From: Flavobacterium crassostreae
GTDB lineage: Bacteria; Bacteroidota; Bacteroidia; Flavobacteriales; Flavobacteriaceae
Reading direction: 5' to 3'
NCBI RefSeq assembly: GCF_001831475.1
Contig: NZ_CP017688.1
Location: 744,001 to 808,000, forward strand
Length of the DNA: 64,000 nucleotides
Part shown: positions 7,321 through 14,781 of the stretch, in pieces
Layout: every line of letters starts with the position of its first letter
Position numbering within the stretch: position 1 is the first letter of the stretch
Notes under the pieces: generated by a model
Database searches by the model: none
Told to the model about the DNA's origin: nothing
What the model saw: the letters and a program-made list of their open reading frames with translations, nothing else
Translations under genes and position numbers: made by a program

Positions 7321-10300
7321 TTTTTATTAAAATATTCTTGAACCTTATGGTTAAAATTGGAACGCAAAGGTAAGGATTGTCTATTCAAAATCTCTATGCT
7401 ATTTAAATAATCTAACAAGGCCTTAGGCAAAGGCTTAGCATTAGCGCTAAATTGGTTTTTACTGATTTCAGATTGTCTTTTAGGATCCTCGCCTTGTTCT
7501 TTAATAGCAGTGTCCAATTGTAATAATTCTCTTTGTATACGAAGTATTTTTTGCAAATTATCTGGTGTAAGTCCTTTGTTCAGAAGTTGTTTTTCTAGTT
7601 GCTTCATTTGTTCTAAAGCATTTTGGCCGCCCATAGAGAATCCTTGTTTTTTTAATTCACGATCCAATGCTTCTCTAAGTAATTGTTGTTCTTTATAAAT
7701 TTCTAGAATTTCTTTAGCATCTCCTTCTCCATCCTTTCCTTCTCCATCCTTACTTCCTTTAGAATTGCCAGGGTTTTTGTCGCCAGGATCTTTGCCAGAT
7801 TCTATAGCGCTTTTTATTTTTTGACCCAAGCCTTCTTGTCTTTTGATTATATCTGGCAATTGCATTGCGTCACCATCACCGGGTTTTGGTTTTCCGGAAC
7901 CCGGTTGGGACAAAGAAAGCTGCATGACACTAAGATAATTACTCAAAAAATCTCCTAATTTATTGGCTGCAGCAATAGTGTATTGCTGATGGGAAATACC
8001 TTTTGCAAATTGCATATCGGTAAAACGTTCTAAAGAATTATCAATATTGTACTGCATATTGCCTATTTGTTTGGTTACGTCTTCGGCTATGGTGGGATTA
8101 CGCAAAGACATCGCATAGAGACTATCGTCTAGATGTTGGAACTGTTCTTTGAGATTTTGTTGCCATTTAATTTTTTTGCTAATGGTAGCAGAACTGCTTT
8201 TAGAACTTTTAAATTGATTTAATAATTCTTCTTGTGACAAAGAAAAAGCAACTAGGTTATCCAAAATCTGACGCAGCATTTTTACATCTTCTTCCATTTC
8301 TTTGTCTGCATTTTCTTGGAGAGATTCGGACATCTTCTTGGCCATAGATTGCATTTTCTTGGCAGCATCTTTTTGTTTGGGTTTTGCCTTATCTTGGTTT
8401 TGTTTTTTTAATTCTTGGGTAGCGTTTTGCAAATCCATATCAACTTTTTTGTTATCTAAAGCCTCATTAGGCAATGCCAAAGGAGATACCAAATTTTGAT
8501 TGTCTTTCTTTAAAGCTTCCAGTTCTTTTTTGATAGTATCAAATTCGGTGTTTATTTTTTCTTGTTTTTCCAGCGTATTGGACTCCTTTTGGTCTGCTAA
8601 TTTTTCTTGCTTCTCGGATAGCGTATTTAATTTCTCAGCAATTTGTTCTGCCTTCTTCTCTACATAATACTTTTTGGTAAGCTCTACTAATTGCTTTAAA
8701 TTCTTGACTTGGTTTTTGCTGTTTTGCTCCAATTTTTCAAGCTTGCTTTGTAGGTCTTCATTCTGGATTTTGTCATTAATGCTTTTTAATTCGTCTAGAA
8801 GTTTTTTATTTTCTTCTAAATCTTTACTAGCCTTTTCTAAACGTTGTAACAAACCTTCTTTAAGAGCTTCTTTTTTTTCTGGTTTAAATTGCTCTAAATT
8901 ATCTTTCATTTTGTCCGAAAATTGTTTCATCAAAGCATCTTGTTTTTCTTGCTTTTGGATAAAATCAGATAGCTTTTGTTGTTCTTTAAAATCAAAGTTT
9001 TGGTTTTCTTTACCCGACTTTTGAAGTTTATCTAATGCCGAAATTTGTTTGTTTTGTTTGTTTAATGCATTTTCTAAGTTCTGTATGCTCTGGTTTTGTT
9101 GTTCTAAAATTTGCTCTTGTTTTTCTGTAGTAGTTAAAACAGCCATAGAAAACACCCCAGATTTGCTACGCTTAAAATTATGCAAAGCATCATTATCTGA
9201 AACTTCAAAATAATAGTCATACACTACTCCTTCTTTAATAGAAAGATTACTCGGAAATGCAAACACAAATTGAGACACATTTTTAGAACTACTCTTGAGT
9301 GTTGCACGTTGAGCCAATGTAGGTTTTGCTTTAGGATAATAAACTACCTCAAGTTTTGAAATACCATAATCATCTGCAAGCTGTCCCAAAAGATAGGAGG
9401 CTCCGAGTTGTAAACTATCCGGGGCGGGCTGTACCTGTATGCTAGGATACTGATCAGGGATAACCGTTAGTTGGTAATCCAGTTTTTCGTGGTTGGGCAG
9501 CTTAGCATTGGAGGTACTAATTTGATATTCTGTGTTTTGAACTATATTTTTATGCAAAATAAAGCCATTTGGTGCTTTTTGGAAAGCAATTTGTTGTTTA
9601 CCATTAAACCAGGTTACGCTTTGGGTAGCTTGGGTTTTGATTTTCCAAGTTATTTGAGTGCCCTCTGGTACTACTGCATTGCCAGTTCCTTGGATACTGC
9701 GTGCTTTTTGGTGTAGATATGCCGGAAACTGCAATTGCATTTCAAAATCAGAAATGGAAGGTACTGCAAGTACTTGCAACAAATAATCCTTAGAAACTAC
9801 TTCGTTTGCTTTCAAATAAAAAGGAACATTGGCATTGGGATTGGTGATCTTAAATTGAAATTCGCCTGTTTTGGTGCTTTCTAAAAAATAACTTTCGGAA
9901 CCCATCACAATCTGGACTTGTTCTGGAACGAGCTTACCGACAGTTTTAATTTTAAGAACAAAATCTTTATTTTGTTGGGTTTCTAAATGGCGGTTTACTA
10001 CAACAAATTCAAATGGTGCTGGTGGTAAAAAAGCCGTATTGTAATGCACTACCCGATGCAAACTTTGAGAAAGAAGTGCCGTATTGCCAGACCAATAAAA
10101 CAGCCCAAATAATACCAACGGAATTGCAACCAATGGAAGGTATTTTTTGTTGGCTTTTAAAACAATAGCGTTACCAAAAGGAATGGGTTGAAGTGCATTG
10201 GCTTTTTGGGTGATGGATGCCGCTAATAATTCGGACATTTCTAGAGAAGCGGTTTTGGAAGAAAGCTGCAAAAAATTAGTCAACGTATCTTTTACATTAG

Positions 10301-10604
10301 CAAAATGATTGCCTATAAGTATCGAAGCTTCCGGATACGAAAGTCCTTTTTGTAATTTAAAAAGTTTAAAAAGCGGAAAAAGTATCAGCCGAAGCAACAA
10401 GAAAACTTCTACTAGAATGAAGGTCCAAAACAAAACCGTTCTGGCTAAGGGTTGGAGCCAAAGAAAATATTCAATAAATAGGGTGAACAAAAAATACAAA
10501 AGCCCTAAACCGATAAAAAAAATGATACCCCGAAGGAGTTCATTCCAATAGTACTTTCTAATGAATGCTTCGAGCTTTTGATAAATGGCGTTTGATATTT
10601 CCAA
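7317..10604 (-). CDS. DUF4175 family large coiled-coil membrane protein
   Basis: About 1,095 residues from a TTG at 10604 (LEISNAIYQKLEAFIRKYYW). An open frame continues to an ATG at 10679, but that extension (MLWLFLMRYININGYF) lacks family-like sequence, so I prefer the TTG. Three hydrophobic segments occur in the first ~200 residues. A periplasmic beta-rich region follows to about 500, then a very long Lys/Gln/Glu coiled coil (about 530-850). A Gly/Lys/Asp-rich linker (KPKPGDGD...GSKDGEGKDGEGDAKE) precedes a helical tail. The DUF4175 family is widespread in Bacteroidota and its function is unknown. It sits directly upstream of ybeY with a 4-bp overlap, so the two are co-transcribed. Confidence 0.82.
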   Translation of the reverse strand: MEISNAIYQKLEAFIRKYYWNELLRGIIFFIGLGLLYFLFTLFIEYFLWLQPLARTVLFWTFILVEVFLLLRLILFPLFKLFKLQKGLSYPEASILIGNHFANVKDTLTNFLQLSSKTASLEMSELLAASITQKANALQPIPFGNAIVLKANKKYLPLVAIPLVLFGLFYWSGNTALLSQSLHRVVHYNTAFLPPAPFEFVVVNRHLETQQNKDFVLKIKTVGKLVPEQVQIVMGSESYFLESTKTGEFQFKITNPNANVPFYLKANEVVSKDYLLQVLAVPSISDFEMQLQFPAYLHQKARSIQGTGNAVVPEGTQITWKIKTQATQSVTWFNGKQQIAFQKAPNGFILHKNIVQNTEYQISTSNAKLPNHEKLDYQLTVIPDQYPSIQVQPAPDSLQLGASYLLGQLADDYGISKLEVVYYPKAKPTLAQRATLKSSSKNVSQFVFAFPSNLSIKEGVVYDYYFEVSDNDALHNFKRSKSGVFSMAVLTTTEKQEQILEQQNQSIQNLENALNKQNKQISALDKLQKSGKENQNFDFKEQQKLSDFIQKQEKQDALMKQFSDKMKDNLEQFKPEKKEALKEGLLQRLEKASKDLEENKKLLDELKSINDKIQNEDLQSKLEKLEQNSKNQVKNLKQLVELTKKYYVEKKAEQIAEKLNTLSEKQEKLADQKESNTLEKQEKINTEFDTIKKELEALKKDNQNLVSPLALPNEALDNKKVDMDLQNATQELKKQNQDKAKPKQKDAAKKMQSMAKKMSESLQENADKEMEEDVKMLRQILDNLVAFSLSQEELLNQFKSSKSSSATISKKIKWQQNLKEQFQHLDDSLYAMSLRNPTIAEDVTKQIGNMQYNIDNSLERFTDMQFAKGISHQQYTIAAANKLGDFLSNYLSVMQLSLSQPGSGKPKPGDGDAMQLPDIIKRQEGLGQKIKSAIESGKDPGDKNPGNSKGSKDGEGKDGEGDAKEILEIYKEQQLLREALDRELKKQGFSMGGQNALEQMKQLEKQLLNKGLTPDNLQKILRIQRELLQLDTAIKEQGEDPKRQSEISKNQFSANAKPLPKALLDYLNSIEILNRQSLPLRSNFNHKVQEYFNKK

Positions 10605-10732
10605 GACTATAATTGTTTTATTTAACCAATAAAAGTAACCATTTATATTAATATAACGCATTAAAAATAACCAAAGCAATTAAAGCTATAATTAACTAAT
10701 TGTTGCATTATATAAAAAAGTATTGGAAAGTG

Positions 10733-10740
10733 TATCTTTG
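10733..10740 (+). promoter_or_regulatory. -7 element of gltX
   Basis: TATCTTTG fits TAnnTTTG. Transcription would start near 10747, after the upstream ATG at 10723, which supports the gltX start at 10759. Confidence 0.7.
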
Positions 10741-10758
10741 TTCCAAAATAAAAATACA

Positions 10759-12264
10759 ATGTCAAAGCAAGTTAGAGTGCGATTTGCACCAAGTCCAACA
10801 GGACCATTACATATAGGAGGAGTTCGAACGGCCTTATTTAATTATTTATTTGCCAAAAAAAATGGCGGTACTTTCTATTTAAGAATAGAAGATACCGACC
10901 AAAATAGGTTTGTTCCAGGAGCAGAAGCATATATAATGGAAGCCTTAGAATGGCTGGGTATTGCCCCAGATGAAACCATTGGAAAAAATGAAAAATTTGG
11001 GCCATACCGTCAAAGCGAAAGAAAAGCAATCTACCAAAAATATGCCGACCAATTGATTGCAAGTGGTTGGGCATATTATGCCTTTGATACACCAGAAGAT
11101 TTAGATGCACAAAGAAAAGCAGATGAAAAAGAAGGGAAAACCTTTATTTATAACCATACCAATAGAGAAAAACTAGATACCTCTTTAGTGCTCACTCCAG
11201 AGCAACTAGCCAAAAGATTAGAAAAAGCAGAGCCGTATGTAATCCGTTTTAAAACTCCCGTAGAACAAACCTTACACTTACAAGACATTATCAGAGGCGA
11301 TGTGAAATTTGAAACCAGTCTGTTGGATGATAAAGTATTGTTTAAAAGTGACGGAATGCCAACCTACCATCTAGCCAATATTGTAGATGACCATTTAATG
11401 GAAACCACACACGTGATCCGTGGAGAAGAATGGCTACCATCCCTACCCTTGCATGTACTATTGTACCAAGCCTTTGGTTGGGAAACGCCAGAATTTGCAC
11501 ATTTGCCATTAATATTAAAACCTGTAGGAAACGGAAAATTATCCAAAAGAGATGGCGATAAACTAGGTTTTCCGGTATTTCCGTTAGAATGGAAAACAGA
11601 CCAAGGAATTGCAACTGGGTATAGAGAAAATGGTTTTTTTCCGGAAACGGTTATCAATTTCTTAGCCTTGTTGGGTTGGAATGATGGAACCGATAAAGAA
11701 TTGTTTTCGTTAGAAGAATTAGTAGCTTCTTTTGATTTAAAACGAGTACACAAAGCAGGAGCAAAATTTGATCCCGAAAAAAACAAATGGTTTAACCACC
11801 AGTATTTAATGTTGCAAAGTGACGAAGCTTTGGCAAAGGCCTTCTCCCCTATTCTATCCGAAAAAAACATAGAAACATCCCAATATAATTTAGTCCGAAT
11901 TGTTTCTTTAATAAAAGAACGAAGCCATTTTGTATCGGAGTTTTGGGATAGTAGTGATTTTTTCTTTCAGGCCCCTACGCAATACGATGCCAAAGCAACT
12001 AAAAACTGGAAAGAAGAAACTCCAGATTTAATGCTACAACTGATCCATGTTTTAGAACCAATAGATGACTTTACGGCAACCAACCTAGAAACCATTGTTA
12101 AAGATTGGATGCAAAACAACCAAATTGGCATGGGAAAAATTATGCAACCCTTTAGATTAAGTTTGGTAGGAGCATTAAAAGGACCCCATTTATTTGATAT
12201 AGCAGAACTAATCGGCAAAACCGAAACAATCAATAGGATCCATAAAGCTATTAACAATTTATAA
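10759..12264 (+). CDS. gltX: Glutamate--tRNA ligase
   Basis: 501 residues from the ATG at 10759; an in-frame ATG at 10723 lies upstream of the promoter -7 element and is rejected. The class I signature PSPTGPLHIGGVRTALFNY carries the HIGH-equivalent HIGG. The second signature is KLSKRDGD near residue 260 (KMSKS equivalent). The enzyme charges tRNA-Glu, in the cytoplasm. It is a divergent neighbour of the DUF4175 gene, monocistronic, and ends at a strong bidirectional hairpin. Confidence 0.97.
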   Translation: MSKQVRVRFAPSPTGPLHIGGVRTALFNYLFAKKNGGTFYLRIEDTDQNRFVPGAEAYIMEALEWLGIAPDETIGKNEKFGPYRQSERKAIYQKYADQLIASGWAYYAFDTPEDLDAQRKADEKEGKTFIYNHTNREKLDTSLVLTPEQLAKRLEKAEPYVIRFKTPVEQTLHLQDIIRGDVKFETSLLDDKVLFKSDGMPTYHLANIVDDHLMETTHVIRGEEWLPSLPLHVLLYQAFGWETPEFAHLPLILKPVGNGKLSKRDGDKLGFPVFPLEWKTDQGIATGYRENGFFPETVINFLALLGWNDGTDKELFSLEELVASFDLKRVHKAGAKFDPEKNKWFNHQYLMLQSDEALAKAFSPILSEKNIETSQYNLVRIVSLIKERSHFVSEFWDSSDFFFQAPTQYDAKATKNWKEETPDLMLQLIHVLEPIDDFTATNLETIVKDWMQNNQIGMGKIMQPFRLSLVGALKGPHLFDIAELIGKTETINRIHKAINNL

Positions 12265-12269
12265 AAAAA

Positions 12270-12304
12270 CAAAAAAGCTCCTTCTAACAAGGAGCTTTTT
12301 TGTT
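12270..12304. terminator. Bidirectional terminator after gltX
   Basis: AAAAAGCTCCTT pairs with AAGGAGCTTTTT, with A-tract and T-tract on both sides. Confidence 0.88.
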
Positions 12305-12462
12305 TTTTAGCACCAAGATAAAGTAGCTACACAAAATAGCTACTGCCAGTAAAAAACAGCAACCAACGCTAAGAATACGTTATACTTTTTATAATAAAAA
12401 AACCAAAGCACTACAATGCAAAACAAAAGTTGTAAATTAACCGTTAATTTAAAACTAAACAA
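12284..12462 (-). pseudogene. Small membrane-protein gene split by a frameshift at a T6 run
   Basis: On the minus strand a frame starting at TTG 12462 reads a hydrophobic helix (NLQLLFCIVVLWFFYYKKYN, then VFLALVAVFYWQ) and stops at 12340-12342. Shifting by one base at the T6 run just before this stop opens a second hydrophobic helix (LLAVAILCSYFILVLKNKKAPC), which ends at a TAG at 12284-12286 inside the gltX terminator. The two-helix reading is continuous only with the shift. This suggests a frameshifted small gene, or a sequencing error in the homopolymer. No family is recognised. Confidence 0.35.
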
Positions 12463-12468
12463 TACATT

Positions 12469-13470
12469 ATGGACATTGCATTACTAATTATTCTTGTATT
12501 TGGATTATTTATCTTACTCTCCTCCTTCTTCACTGTGAAACAACAAACCGCAGTAATTATAGAACGGTTCGGAAAATATTTAAGCATCCGACAATCTGGA
12601 CTGCATCTTAAAATTCCGCTAATGGATAGAATTGCAGGGCGTGTAAATCTTAAAATTCAGCAATTAGATGTTATCATTGAAACCAAAACCAAAGACAATG
12701 TTTTTGTAAAACTAAAAGTATCAGTACAATTTATGGTAGTCAAAGAAACGGTTTATGATGCGTTTTATAAATTAGAATACCCACACGATCAAATTACATC
12801 CTATGTATTTGATGTAGTACGAGCCGAAGTTCCTAAATTAAAATTAGACGATGTTTTTGAACGAAAAGACGATATTGCCATAGCCGTAAAAAGAGAATTG
12901 AATGAAGCCATGACTACCTACGGATATACCATTATCAATACCCTAGTAACGGATATTGACCCAGACATTCAGGTAAAAAATGCAATGAACAGAATCAATG
13001 CCGCAGATCGAGAAAAAACAGTTGCAGAATTTGAGGCCGAAGCTTCTAGAATACGCATTGTAGCCAAAGCCAAAGCTGAGGCAGAAAGCAAGCGTTTGCA
13101 AGGACAAGGTATTGCAGATCAAAGACGTGAAATTGCCAGAGGTTTGGTAGAAAGTGTAGATGTTCTAAACAGAGTTGGGATTAACTCTCAAGAGGCATCC
13201 GCCTTAATTGTGGTTACACAACATTACGATACTTTGCAAGCTATAGGGGCAGATTCAAATTCTAATTTAATTTTATTACCAAATTCTCCACAAGCTGGAA
13301 GCGAAATGTTAAACAACATGGTAGCTTCATTTAGCGCCTCTAACCAAGTAGGTGAAATGATGAAAAAAGGAAATAGAAAAAAAGAACGCCAAGATTCCAA
13401 AGAAAGTACTATGGATACGGATAGATATTTAGAACCCGAAGATCCACAAGACACCGAAAAGGAAGAATAA
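12469..13470 (+). CDS. SPFH/Band 7 domain protein (stomatin-like)
   Basis: 333 residues. An N-terminal membrane segment (IALLIILVFGLFILLSSFF) is followed by the Band 7/SPFH domain (TAVIIERFGKYLSIRQSGLHLKIPLMD). An Ala/Glu/Lys-rich helix (ADREKTVAEFEAEASRIRIV) is typical of stomatin/QmcA-like oligomerising tails. The C-terminal ~40 residues are charged and disordered. Family members form membrane microdomain scaffolds and often regulate membrane proteases. The usual NfeD partner is not adjacent. It converges on the DUF6327 gene with a shared terminator. Confidence 0.9.
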   Translation: MDIALLIILVFGLFILLSSFFTVKQQTAVIIERFGKYLSIRQSGLHLKIPLMDRIAGRVNLKIQQLDVIIETKTKDNVFVKLKVSVQFMVVKETVYDAFYKLEYPHDQITSYVFDVVRAEVPKLKLDDVFERKDDIAIAVKRELNEAMTTYGYTIINTLVTDIDPDIQVKNAMNRINAADREKTVAEFEAEASRIRIVAKAKAEAESKRLQGQGIADQRREIARGLVESVDVLNRVGINSQEASALIVVTQHYDTLQAIGADSNSNLILLPNSPQAGSEMLNNMVASFSASNQVGEMMKKGNRKKERQDSKESTMDTDRYLEPEDPQDTEKEE

Positions 13471-13490
13471 AGAATACAAATAAGTAAACG

Positions 13491-13521
13491 AAAAAAAAGA
13501 GGCTCAACGGCCTCTTTTTTT
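13491..13521. terminator. Bidirectional terminator between SPFH and DUF6327 genes
   Basis: AAAAAAAGAGGC (left) pairs with GCCTCTTTTTTT (right). The right arm overlaps the last codons (KKRGR) of the minus-strand gene. Confidence 0.82.
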
Positions 13522-13758
13522 GTTTATAATCCAAGGGATAACTAAAGAAATAACTGTTTTGATAATAGATACGTAAGAGCCCGTAAAACCCATCTTGACC
13601 GTTCCTAACAAGTTACTAATAATCTGATTGGGTTGTAATGCTTCTTTAGTCTTTTGAATGCTTAAAACCAATCTTTGGTGGCTGATTTCTTTTTCTAATT
13701 TAAGAATTTCTAACTGCGCATCGATCTCTGCATAAGAAGCGTATTTTTTGGTTGTCAT
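13504..13758 (-). CDS. DUF6327 family small protein
   Basis: 84 residues. A helical N-terminus (YASYAEIDAQLEILKLEKEI) with heptad-like Leu/Ile is followed by KTKEALQPNQI and a hydrophobic C-terminal segment (VISLVIPWII). This layout fits the DUF6327 proteins that follow YtxH and holin-like genes in Flavobacteria. Function is unknown. It is the last gene of a three-gene operon, starting 3 bp after the upstream gene's stop. Confidence 0.7.
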   Translation of the reverse strand: MTTKKYASYAEIDAQLEILKLEKEISHQRLVLSIQKTKEALQPNQIISNLLGTVKMGFTGSYVSIIKTVISLVIPWIINKKRGR

Positions 13759-13761
13759 AAT

Positions 13762-14112
13762 CTAATTGTTAAAAAATATTTCAGAGAATTTTTTTAGTAT
13801 TGGACCTTCAATGATTTGGTCTTTTAGCAAATACAAAATTAAAGTAACCACTAAATAAAGTCCTCCAACGGATAAAAAACCATACGCATTATTGCCAAAG
13901 AACTCCCCTAACCCAAAGGCTAATGCAATAGAACAAAATAGCAACACCATACCAAAACACAAAGAAAGAAGTACAAATTTAAAAATAGTGGTAGTCGATT
14001 TCATGGCTACCTTAAACGATTGTAGCTTGTAATAAGCAACTTGGCTATCTATATAAGATTGTAGTTGTTCCGGAATGTTTTCGGCATTGTTTTTTAACTC
14101 TTCAAAAGCCAT
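13762..14112 (-). CDS. Phage-holin-family (DUF1469-like) membrane protein
   Basis: 116 residues from the ATG at 14112 (MAFEELKNNAENIPEQL). A longer frame to 14169 would overlap the YtxH gene and is less likely. Layout is a soluble amphipathic N-terminus, then two transmembrane segments (FKFVLLSLCFGMVLLFCSIAL and FLSVGGLYLVVTLILYLL). This matches the 'phage holin family/superfamily III' label used for a non-phage bacterial membrane protein. No phage genes are nearby, so a cell-envelope role with YtxH is more likely than lysis. Confidence 0.72.
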   Translation of the reverse strand: MAFEELKNNAENIPEQLQSYIDSQVAYYKLQSFKVAMKSTTTIFKFVLLSLCFGMVLLFCSIALAFGLGEFFGNNAYGFLSVGGLYLVVTLILYLLKDQIIEGPILKKFSEIFFNN

Positions 14113-14149
14113 AATAATGTGGTTTATTTTTAGTTCTAAAATTTCTGAA

Positions 14150-14479
14150 TTATCTCTGAAATTTTGCATTTTTGTCTTTGAGCTCTGCTAATTTATTTTC
14201 CAAAAAAATAATTACATCTTCTGTTTTATGGCTCATGTTAGAAACCAAATCTTCGTAGCTCCCCTCCAAATCTACTTTGGTGGTAGATAACTTGGTTTTT
14301 ACTTCTTCCGAAAGGGTTTCGTACTTTTTTTGTAAATCTTTTTGAGCATCTTTGTAGCCTTCTTTAATTTTTCCTCTAGTTTTAGAACCTTTATCTGGTG
14401 CAAATAGAATTCCTATTCCTGCTCCAATTGCTGCACCGGTTAAAATAGCTAAAATGGTATTTCCAGAATTGTTTGCCAT
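14150..14479 (-). CDS. YtxH domain protein
   Basis: 109 residues from the ATG at 14479 (MANNSGNTILAILTG). A Gly-rich transmembrane helix (AILTGAAIGAGIGILFAPDKG) is followed by KTRGKIKEGYKDAQ and a long charged helix. This is the YtxH general-stress protein family. It is the first gene of the YtxH, holin-like, DUF6327 operon, probably an envelope-stress unit. The exact role is unknown. Confidence 0.85.
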   Translation of the reverse strand: MANNSGNTILAILTGAAIGAGIGILFAPDKGSKTRGKIKEGYKDAQKDLQKKYETLSEEVKTKLSTTKVDLEGSYEDLVSNMSHKTEDVIIFLENKLAELKDKNAKFQR

Positions 14480-14521
14480 GATTTGGTATAATTTAATTGT
14501 TAATACTATAAAGGTACACAT

Positions 14522-14728
14522 TTTATTAACATCTCGTTGTTAATAAACCTTAAATACAAATTAAAAAACCATTAAACTTTAAATAAAGCATTCTAATTAA
14601 CAGAAATAACGTAAATGATACATAATACTATCCAAAAAATTATTATTGCTTAAATACGCTTTATGTAAGTCATTTTTGATAATAAAAAATAATCACTATT
14701 AAAAAAGTAATAGTTAAAACCAATAATT
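14522..14728. other. AT-rich spacer, nothing recognised
   Basis: It separates the YtxH operon promoter region from the glnS terminator. It contains TTATTAACA and its complement (14523-14547), the same 9-mer seen in the oriC candidate. I see no gene or RNA. Confidence 0.5.
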
Positions 14729-14757
14729 AAAAAGCACCTTCAAAAAGGTGCTTTTTA
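14729..14757 (-). terminator. Terminator of glnS
   Basis: AAAAAGCACCTT and AAGGTGCTTTTT form a 12-bp stem with a 4-nt loop, 25 bp after the glnS stop. Confidence 0.85.
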
Positions 14758-14781
14758 ATATATAAAATCTATAGTAGTTGT

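Noticed and set aside
10605..10679. N-terminal extension of the DUF4175 protein to ATG 10679
   Set aside because: The added residues look unlike the family, and TTG 10604 begins right at the conserved helix. The extension would also crowd the divergent gltX promoter.
11410..11415. CACGTG hexamer in gltX as another parS
   Set aside because: The flanks do not carry the GTT/AAC arms. The same holds for CACGTG at 33788-33793 in the GH3 gene.
13762..14112. Prophage lysis gene (holin)
   Set aside because: The family label is historical. It sits in a three-gene YtxH/DUF6327 operon and no other phage gene is present.
14523..14547. Two TTATTAACA-type 9-mers upstream of the YtxH operon, as a second origin signal
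   Set aside because: Only two copies in a ~200-bp spacer, with no strand switch; they show instead that this 9-mer alone is not specific evidence for oriC.
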